A stretch of 64,000 nt of DNA, taken from Lithodes maja. Its lineage: Eukaryota > Arthropoda > Malacostraca > Decapoda > Lithodidae. The position numbers and the translations under genes were made by a program. Of the stretch, positions 54,582-64,000 are shown in pieces. Positions within the stretch are counted from its first letter, which is position 1. Every line of letters starts with the position of its first letter. Under the pieces are notes generated by a model. The model had not been told where the DNA came from. It did not search any database and worked only from the letters and a program-made list of their open reading frames with translations. The stretch spans positions 143,790 to 207,789 of the forward strand of contig JBAKBP010001574.1 in assembly GCA_037953745.1 (NCBI GenBank), in the 5' to 3' direction.

Positions 54582-57094
54582 TTGAAAACGTCTTTGTTCA
54601 CCAAGAAAGACTTGTCGTGCTTGGCAGCTTTGCAAGAAATAAATGCCATTTTTAACACTTATGCCAAAGACACTGCCCATAAGGCTCTTCACTGTGATGA
54701 CGAGGCCCTCTGGGAACAATTAATAGTAAAGTCACCTCTGGTCAAACCAGCCTCCCATAAATTTGTCAGGCCTAAAGTGAAATCTAAACCCCTTTCCAAA
54801 GCGGTAGTGAGTAGCAGCAGGGACACTGACAGTGAAATTACCGAGGTTGCCCCCCCCCCCCCCCCCCCGACCAACCAAAGAGGAAACTTTCACCCTCTCC
54901 AAAGCGTAAGTCGAGGTCGAGGTCGAGGTCTCCCCGAAGACGACACTCTTCGGCTGAGTCTTCCCGGTCTCACAAGCACCGGAAGGAGGACTCTCATTCT
55001 CGCAGTGGTAGCCGGAAAGAGACCCCCAGCCACCTCCCTCTTCCTCTATCTCCGACACGCCCAACGTTGACGCCGGCGGCTCGGAAGTGGGGTCAGAAGA
55101 CATAGAGTCCCACCCAGGTCATGAACAATCTTTAAGTGTACCACCTGATTTCACCTTTGCTATTCCTAAGTTGAATTATGTGCCACATACTAGCTTCTCC
55201 ACCGGACCTAGACGAGTCCTGGCCGAGCAATATAAGGGTTCACAATTTTTTGATAGCTCCCAAATCATCCAAGACTCACAGCCACCCGTGGCTCGGGGGT
55301 GCTGGCGTCAATCGGAGCCATCTCATGACAGGGTTAGAGTAAGTCAGGAACCATTGATTGAGAGTAATATTGATATGTTATCTTTGCCTGTCCCTGATTT
55401 GGTGTGGCCACCGGCGGGTCAGACGTCGAAGGCACAACAGGATATTTCTGAAGAGGTTGAGCCGGAGGAAGTGCCTTTTTCCTCAGCTCCACCAGGTCTA
55501 ACAGGTGAGGAGTCTGAAGCTAGCTCCCAATCTTCTAAGGGATCCCACAGTAAGTGTGTTACCTCCGATGAAATAACTGATATCTTACATAAAGTAATGC
55601 AACAGTATAATCTCCCTACCTCCTCTGACCCCCCTGCCAGTCTACCTGTAGTTTCCACGAGTCACTCCATGATAAGACCTCTACAACCTTCGGGTTTTCT
55701 TACCCCCCCAAGCCTCTGTGCCTCCTATGTATTTGTCTCCGTCAGTAACCGCGGCTTCCGGCACTACAGTGCCAGCCACGCTGACTACCACTAATGTTAG
55801 AGTGATCTCGGATATTACTCCTCCTCCCTTAGATAAGGGTCCTCAGAGGAAAGGCCCTATGCCTCTCCTCTATGGACCTGACTGTTCATGGGTTCCGGCA
55901 ACGCCACTAAACCCACATTTAGCACAACCCCCCATTTCAGGAGACCTTCCGGTCCCTAGTGAGTGGCCAATTGAGATAAACAAAAACAGAAAGTTCAGGG
56001 CTAAGGACGAAACAGGGAGATTACTGGATGTATCAATCAAAGCTATACCTAGTTCTTTTAATCCGGATTTCTTTGTTCACACAGCTGCCCCGGCAGTTCC
56101 CGCCACCTCATCTGCACGACTCTTTGCAGACTGGTCTAAAGCCGATGGCGTTAATGATGTCAAGGCTTTGAATGCTTTCACGCCAGAACTGGATACAATT
56201 CCGGTACTGGATCAGTCGCATACGCCAGTCCTGAAAATGGGGCGGATAGGGGTGGGTCCCTGGGTAGATTGGGAGTTAGAGGCTCAGGTATTTGCATCAA
56301 CCATTACATCTAAGTCCTCTCATCAGGTTCCACAGGAAACTCATAATTCTTTCTCGTTACCTGTACAGACGGCTGACGGGGTGTCACCGGATTTGTTTGC
56401 CTTTTTAGCGGCACCCAAAGTAGCCCTCCATACTCTAGATGAACCCTTTTGCACTCCTCCGGCGGCTCATTTGGAAAGGGATTTTAAATTACGAAACAAA
56501 GCCTACCGGATGTTTTCTCAGTATTTAGTCAACCGCCAGGTTGCTGTCTCTCTTACCAGGACTTTCTCGGCCATTGCTAGCCCAAATGTTAGGAAGGCCA
56601 CTAACTTGTCACGCAGAATTTTATTGCAGAATTTTATTCAAACCTTAGGAGACATCAGAATAGCGATCATGGAAGCGGTTCGAGCCCGCCAAGATCTAAG
56701 AGTGCATCTAGTAAAAAAGTTACCGGATAACATTGGGCGCCGGGCAACTCTTTCGCCGGTACTCACTGCCTCCCTTCTTAACTCAGAAACGTGGAGTGTA
56801 ATGTTTAATATGGTCAATGGGTGGAAGCAGATTACCTCCCAAGCTAGGAGAGAACCATTTAAGAAGCCTTTTCATAAACCAAAGAGCGCAGGTAAACCTA
56901 ACCAACTGCATGCTAAACAGTCCTCTCGAGATCCCAGAACTCCTCCTCAGCAGGGAAGTACTCAGCCCAAACCCAAACAAGGTAAATATTCAGGGTATAG
57001 AGGTAAGTCACACCAGAAGTCAAATCAGGGGCAGACGTCAGCCAAAACTAGCCAGCCATCTGATACCAACCCACCTCCCCCTCCAAAAACCTAG
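54582..57094 (+). pseudogene. gag: DIRS gag-like ORF with SR-rich segment, three frame breaks
   Basis: About 830 codons if its frames were joined. The N-terminal part (54582-54850) is KDLSCLAALQEINAIFNTYAK-like. A run of 19 C at 54850-54868 changes frame. Then comes a basic serine/arginine-rich stretch (RKSRSRSRSPRRRHSS, about 54900-54960). A second break near 55060 leads to an acidic, serine/proline-rich part (DAGGSEVGSEDIESHPGHEQ). The third break lies at a C run near 55700. The C-terminal 458-codon open segment 55718-57094 contains DWSKADGVNDVKALNAF, SPNVRKATNLSRRILLQNF and a basic PKPKQGKYSGYRGKSHQK tail. It lies directly upstream of RT, as in DIRS elements. Confidence 0.75.
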
Positions 57095-57171
57095 CCACCC
57101 AAACTCTCAGTTTCCCGGCGCAATGCTTAGACGCGCCGGATTCGAGAGTTGCTTCTTCGAACAGGCTCAGT

Positions 57172-57912
57172 TTGCAAACTGGGTCGTTCCAGTTATTCCG
57201 CTCGGCCTGGCCCAAGAAAACTTGGGCCAGGAAAGTTGTGAGCAAAGGGATCACCTGGCGGTGGCTCCAGCGACCTCGACTACGTCAGGCGCTAGAAGGC
57301 AACAATGTGTCACAGGAGGTGGAGGCCCTGGTCCAAGAAATGATCTCCAAAAGGGTCATTGCACCAGTAAAACCAACTTGCCCAGTATTCACCTCCAGAC
57401 GTTTCTTAGTGCCGAAAAGGGACAGTGTGCAAATGCGACCAGTGTTGGGTCTCTCGCATCTGAACACCTTTATCAAGAATTCACCCTTCAGGATGCTTAC
57501 AGTCAATCATATCAGGCTCACTCTTCTGCCGCAAGGCTGGATGTGCTCAATACATCTCAAAGATGCCTATTGGCATGTCCCTATAAACAAAAGGTTCCAG
57601 AAATTCCTCGCTCTGAGGGTCAGGCAAGAGCCTCATGTCTTTCGAAAAATGTCTTTTGGGTTAAACCTGGCACCGAGAATTTTCACAAAATTAGTCCGGC
57701 AAGCCCTTTTGCCACTGTTGATCAAGGGCATAAAGGTGTTTTGGTACCTAGACGACTGGCTAGTGGTGGCAGAGTCAGAAGAGTTATGTCACATTCATGC
57801 AAACCAAGTATTAAATCATGTGCAAAACCTAGGGTTCAAGGTGAACTTGGCGAACTCTCGCCTGGTTCCCACAAGGAATATTCAGTGGATATCTGGGACA
57901 CCACCAATCTGA
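57172..57912 (+). pseudogene. pol: DIRS reverse transcriptase
   Basis: 246-codon open segment. RFLVPKRDSVQMRPVLGLSHLN at about residues 78-98 matches the DIRS RT start. SIHLKDAYWHVPINKRFQKF carries motif A (aspartate of KDAY) at about 125-140. FRKMSFGLNLAPRIFTKLVR corresponds to the FGL-APR-FTK motif. FWYLDDWLVVAES has the YLDDWL catalytic box near residues 192-200, a wording typical of DIRS rather than Gypsy. The frame is lost after RNIQWISG, before RNase H. Overlapping frames are shadows. Confidence 0.9.
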
Positions 57913-58209
57913 CGCTTACTCAGAGTATGGACAATCGTGACAGATTTCGCCGGAAACTGTTTCTTTTTCTCCACAGTCTGAATACGACCAGGAAAACGTG
58001 GGATTCTCTGATCGGCTCTCTCAACTGGACCCAATTAACTGTGAAGTTGGGCCGGTTGAAAGTGAAGAGATTAATCTTGGAAGGCAACAAAGTTTTTCCT
58101 CTCTCGCCGGAGAAGAAATTATGGCCAATTCCTCCATTAATCCACAGCTTACTATCGGTCTGGGCCAAGCCCAAGACACTATAGTCTGGAACAACATGGG
58201 TTTCTCCCC

Positions 58210-59056
58210 CACCTATGGTATGGGTAGACACAGACGCTTCAGGAGCACTAGGTTTGGGGTATCAGTCAAATCTAGGCCATCAAGGGCAGGGCCGTTGGAC
58301 CCAAGACAATCAGTTTCACATCAACAAGCAAGAGCTGTTAGTTCCTCTCTTTTTCTCCAATAACACGGCATGTCGTTACAAGGAAAATCAATAGCATTCA
58401 GTATGGACAACCTAACCGCAGTCCATTGTATTCAGAAACAAGGCTCGGTGAGGTCCCGAGAGTTGCTCAAAGTGTCAGAACAGATCTTTGCCCTGGCAGA
58501 ATCGCTGGGGCTTCACCTACATGCAGCATATCTCCTCGGCGTGTCTAACGTCTGGGCAGACGCTCTATCCCGGAGACGGAGCACCTTAGTAGAATGGGCT
58601 ATCAAACAACCCGTCTTCGACAGAATGATTGCGATGCCTTACCATCCACAAGTGGATCTGTTCGCATCCAAAGAGAATCACAGACTCCCTATCTTCCTAG
58701 CTCACCAGGGGGTGACCCCGGGGGGGGGGGGACTGGATGCATTATTAGAGGACTGGAACAGGTGGCCCTCAATTTATCTTTTTCCACCACCAGATTCTGT
58801 GCTAATGTGCCGGGTAATTAACCAAACTAAGAAGTTACCGGGGCTTAGTCTCGATGATCGCGCAGTTATGGCCGGCTCAGGCGTGGTACCATCAGTTGCA
58901 AGAATGGTGCAGGACCCCAGTGATGCTCCCGGTTTCCGCATTCCACTTAGACACGATTGGCAACCTTCGGACCTCGCTCAGTTTTGCCTTCTGGGACATT
59001 TACAATGCAAAATGGTTAGCTCAATTTGGGGGAAAGTGTCACAAATAAACTTATGA
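58210..59056 (+). pseudogene. pol: DIRS RNase H and downstream domain
   Basis: A different frame shows WVDTDASGALGLGYQSN (first aspartate), then FHINKQELLVPL (glutamate). From 58370 the frame is MSLQGKSIAFSMDNLTAV (second aspartate) and GVSNVWADALSRR (the AD motif). A further DIRS-type part follows with HPQVDLFASKENHRLPIF. A run of 11 G at 58721-58731 sits at a weakly conserved spot and may have slipped. Ends at 59056. Confidence 0.85.
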
Positions 59057-59059
59057 ACC

Positions 59060-59970
59060 AATATACCATGTCTACCAGGAGACAATATCAATCACATTGT
59101 AAAACTTTTACAACCTGGATTGTAGAGTCAGGGCAAACGGATGCCTCGGGGAGCCTTGATTTTCAAATACCTAGATTATCTATTTGAGCAAAAACGTTTT
59201 TCAGTAGTCACATTAAAAAATCACTTATCAACCATCAGAACTCCCTTCTTTGATCTCACAGGTCTTTCCATACCGCAGGGCGGAGGAGAAAGGGTTATGA
59301 GGGCATGTTTCTAGCTGCGCCCACCAGCGCGCCAGCTCATGCCCACCTGGTCATTAGACAAAGCCTTATCATTACTTCAATCGCGTAACAATAACTCGCC
59401 GGATTTGATTCACTCTTAAAGAAGGCTGTTTTTCCTGATGGCTCTCGCCACGGGGAGTAGGGGTGTCTTAGCTGGCGGCGATGAGCAACGGACCTAATTG
59501 CCTTAGGTTTGGGAGACTGCACGATCATGTGCAAATCGCGCCGTCTCTCACGTTCATAGCAAAAATTAGCATTCTGATCATGTGTTTTCTGAATTTTTGT
59601 TTCCGGCATTGAAACGCGGACACTCTCATCATATTTTATGCCCAGTGCAGGCCTTAACCAAGTTTATGAGGTCTGCTCCTCCCTCACCATTCAGGTGCTC
59701 TATGGGTGATCCAGGCAGGTAATCGTGTTACGAGAAGAAAGTTAGCTTCTCTGTTAGTCGACGTCATTAAGAAAGAAACGCGTGGTGGGCAGGGCTCACG
59801 ACATTAGGAAATGGGCAGTCTCTCTTCGTTTCTTACAAAACTTTTCGATAGAAGACATTGCTAATACTCAATTATGGGCGTCCAATCATACTTTCGTAAC
59901 ACGTTACCTGTCAGTCGCTCTTGATAAACCAAAGCGTACCTGTGTAGCTTTACGACAACGGGTCCAGTAG
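59060..59970 (+). pseudogene. DIRS tyrosine recombinase (YR)
   Basis: Frame-broken. The start shows STSRRQYQSHCKTFTTW near 59070-59115, an N-terminal core-binding region. The C-terminal catalytic end is clean at 59782-59970: VGRAHDIRKWAVSLRFLQNF gives the H-x-x-R pair, and ASNHTFVTRYLSVALD gives the nucleophilic tyrosine in TRYL. Several stops lie between 59160 and 59700. YR replaces integrase in this order and explains the lack of a clear target-site duplication. Confidence 0.85.
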
Positions 59971-60470
59971 GTTATGTTCTATTGTGTAAGATTTGTTTGA
60001 AGAGAAAGGGGGGGGGGATGCGGAATAGCCCATACCTCACTAAGTCCCCGTCCGCCGGAGAACTGTGATAAATCACGAGCTGTGATGGAACTGGTTATAA
60101 AGTTCAACAGATTTTATTTTATGTTAATTTTAAGAAGAAATCTAGCATAGTTGCAACTATGTAGGTATTATCAGAATGTACAAACATATATTATACTGTA
60201 CAAATATGTTAAGGTTAGAACTAAATTCTACAGAGTTATAGTTCTATTTAGGGGAACACATGCGTGTCCCCAAAAGTATCATGCAAAGATCTTAAGGAAA
60301 AGATCTGGTCATGAGTAAGCAGACTTTCTTGATGTCACGCACTGCTTACAATCTTTTATATTTTGTATATATTGTTTGCATACAATAAAACTTATTTTTT
60401 TTTATACAGATTATTTTGTCCCCTGAGGTTAGGATATTGTCACGAATGTCCCCCTCCAGACTTGGTATTC

Positions 60471-60579
60471 AGGCAATATCGTCAATGATGAAGGGGCCAC
60501 TATTAAATTATAGGTTTGATTCCCGGAGGGAAGTAGAGAAAACCTAATATTTAATAGGGCCCCGTAATCATTGACGATG
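60471..60579. repeat. DIRS internal complementary region (ICR)
   Basis: 60471-60512 (AGGCAATATCGTCAATGATG ... CACTATTAAA) is the reverse complement of the left outer end 52884-52926. 60514-60579 (TTTGATTCCCGGAGGGAAGT ... GTAATCATTGAC) is the reverse complement of the right outer end near 60915-60981. They meet at TTATAGG. Confidence 0.93.
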
Positions 60580-60639
60580 AAATGACCCTCCCATCCATCC
60601 CACTTCCCATTCGTTGATTTCTATTGTTGTATCTTGATA

Positions 60640-60981
60640 TATCAGTGAAGGACGAAGATGACCGCTAGGGGGCCTGGAGTCGCGTACGCAAAACGCAAGA
60701 AATCCACATATGATAAGTCATATGATAACAATTATTAAGTTAATTTGTATTTGTTATTTTTTACGGAGTTTTTTCTGTAGGGTACCCAATCATAATGACG
60801 ATTCCATAAGGGAATTAAGCGTGCACTTATGATGAGTACTCCATGATACTTCCGCAGCGGTAGATTCAAAATGCTGATGCGGGATGTTGAATGGAGACTA
60901 TTATACTAATAGGCAATATTGTCAATGATTACAGGGCCCTACTAAATATTAGGTTTTCTCTACTTCCCTCCGGGAATCAAA
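60640..60981. repeat. DIRS right inverted terminal repeat
   Basis: Reverse complement of the left repeat. Its outer extension ATATTAGGTTTTCTCTACTT ... GGGAATCAAA is unique to this end and is copied in the ICR. Confidence 0.92.
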
Positions 60982-61650
60982 CCTATATTCTGACACACAT
61001 GCAACCTTACATGAACCGTGTCCTGTGGTAGATTTGTGGAGGAGTGTATCCCTCTCCTGATGTACTGCACGGCGAATAATGTCCCCATTACAATGGACTC
61101 GATCTTGTGTTATGGGGATGTTGGTTGTGCTTGACAATTTGATGGCTTACTTGAAAGAGATCAATTTAATCAGAGAATTGTAACTAAAGTTATATTTGTG
61201 GTGGTGGTGTTTTGTTCTATACCCTATGTTCCTTTTTTAGCATACTTTTTATGCTATTGTCTTTAAACATTAGTTCTTATGTTCATAGGACCCAGTATGT
61301 TTCTTAGTTTGTTAAATTCAATTTTTCTGTCTCAAAATTCCTTGTTGAATAATATATATTTCAATCCTTTTTCTTAGTTTTTTTTCCTTTGTATTAGCAT
61401 ATAATGAGGTAGACTGTTGATGCCCTTAAGAATGTGTTTTGTCCTGGCGCTTTTCTTCTCGGCTGATGTTGCCTTTCATTGTTATTGTTGTTAATTGCTT
61501 TGGTCCTAGATTGCGATACTTGCCTCTATCACATTTCATTATGAGGTTCTTGGCTATTAATTTAACATTTTGTATTAGTATAGACAAATATTCCTGATGG
61601 GCTGATGACCTTTTCAATTAAGTTGAAACAAAATTTATATTAAAAAAAAA
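60982..61650 (+). mobile_element. RNase H-bearing LINE, C-terminus and 3' UTR
   Basis: Resumes the LINE cut at 52883 (THATLHEPCP, then DNLMAYLKEINLIREL near 61130-61183 as the C-terminus). The 3' UTR includes TTTTGCATACTT-type AT-rich sequence. It ends TTTATATTAAAAAAAAA at about 61633-61649, a poly(A)-like tail. Confidence 0.72.
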
Positions 61651-63900
<2,250 letters not shown>

Positions 63901-63924
63901 ATATACTGCATAATTATGTTGTTG

Positions 63925-64000
63925 CTGTTAGAGCTCTGCCCCGAGTCGGCTACCCCCAGCTATGGGATATGTGCCTGAGTATATACTCACATACATACAC
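63925..64000 (+). mobile_element. LINE 3' terminus, cut by window end
   Basis: GAGTCGGCTACCCCCAGCTA and GTGCCTGAGTATATACTCAC match the 3' terminal words of the minus-strand LINE at 39065-39110. The CATACATACA words at the end look like the tail. Confidence 0.55.

Larger units (their letters stand above)
52884..60981 (+). mobile_element. DIRS1-like tyrosine-recombinase retrotransposon, 8.1 kb
   Basis: Non-identical inverted terminal repeats of about 300 bp lie at both ends. An internal complementary region (60471-60579) joins the reverse complement of the outermost left end to that of the outermost right end, the diagnostic DIRS structure for circular replication. Coding order on plus: gag-like (54582-57094), RT (57172-57912), RNase H (58210-59056), tyrosine recombinase (59060-59970). 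DIRS1-like elements are known to be widespread in decapods. It lies in the RNase H domain of a LINE; CCTAT occurs at both edges (52879-52883, 60982-60986) and the LINE frame closes across it. Frameshifts make this copy defective. Confidence 0.93.

Noticed and set aside
59337..59609. ORF of 90 codons on minus within the DIRS recombinase
   Set aside because: Antisense shadow of a frame-broken coding region.

Overview
This is eukaryotic, intron-bearing, AT-rich genomic DNA, almost certainly from an arthropod and most likely a decapod crustacean. The supporting signs are a DIRS1-like tyrosine-recombinase retrotransposon, a Penelope-like element, CR1-like and Jockey-like LINEs, a Harbinger transposon with two spliced genes, many palindromic MITEs, long (TA)n tracts and a short (CCTAA)n run. 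The host assignment is inference. I found no convincing host protein-coding gene, no rRNA and no functional tRNA. The window is an accessory, repeat-on-repeat region.

Layout. (1) 1055-13620 is a multi-level nest. A decayed CR1-like LINE (endonuclease 1055-2199, RT 12073-13620) is split by a second LINE (LINE-B, 2200-4202) and, at the LINE-B/CR1 junction, by an LTR retrotransposon (4211-12072, minus strand) whose gag is itself split by a 373-bp palindromic MITE (8814-9186). The LTR element has Ty3/Gypsy-type RT but integrase upstream of RT, the Gmr1-like arrangement. (2) 15617-28031 is a pair of nearly identical, oppositely oriented 5'-truncated Penelope-like elements. One of them is interrupted by a 9.7-kb PIF/Harbinger transposon (16466-26202) with a broken DDE transposase gene (plus) and an apparently intact three-exon Myb/SANT-like gene (minus), convergently arranged. 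(3) 28000-32200 holds a hairpin MITE, a TTAA-flanked MITE, a duplicated block with a tRNA-derived SINE, a GT-rich tract and a homogeneous 35-bp x 14 satellite.

(4) 32293-39016 (minus strand) contains Jockey-like LINE pieces, one split at a TTAA by a 2.5-kb TTAA-flanked non-autonomous element that contains a second copy of the small TTAA MITE. (5) 39041-47480 is a mosaic of LINE tails, a 184-bp hairpin abutting Tc1/mariner-like inverted termini, a SINE, a pyrimidine-rich minisatellite, and a palindromic MITE split at TTAA by the third copy of the small MITE. (6) 47480-51960 is a longer decayed LINE-B copy carrying a SINE and an unexplained 0.85-kb segment. (7) 52420-61650 is an RNase H-bearing LINE interrupted by an 8.1-kb DIRS1-like element (52884-60981) with inverted terminal repeats, internal complementary region, gag, RT, RNase H and tyrosine recombinase. 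(8) 61650-64000 is AT-rich sequence ending in a (TA)n tract and a LINE 3' end.

Several insertions leave enough flanking sequence to deduce the empty target site (CTG for Harbinger, TTAA for the TTAA elements, frame-restoring junctions for LINE-B, the gag MITE and DIRS). The window can therefore be read as a relative-age series of transpositions. All family calls come from motifs and architecture read by eye; no database search was run.
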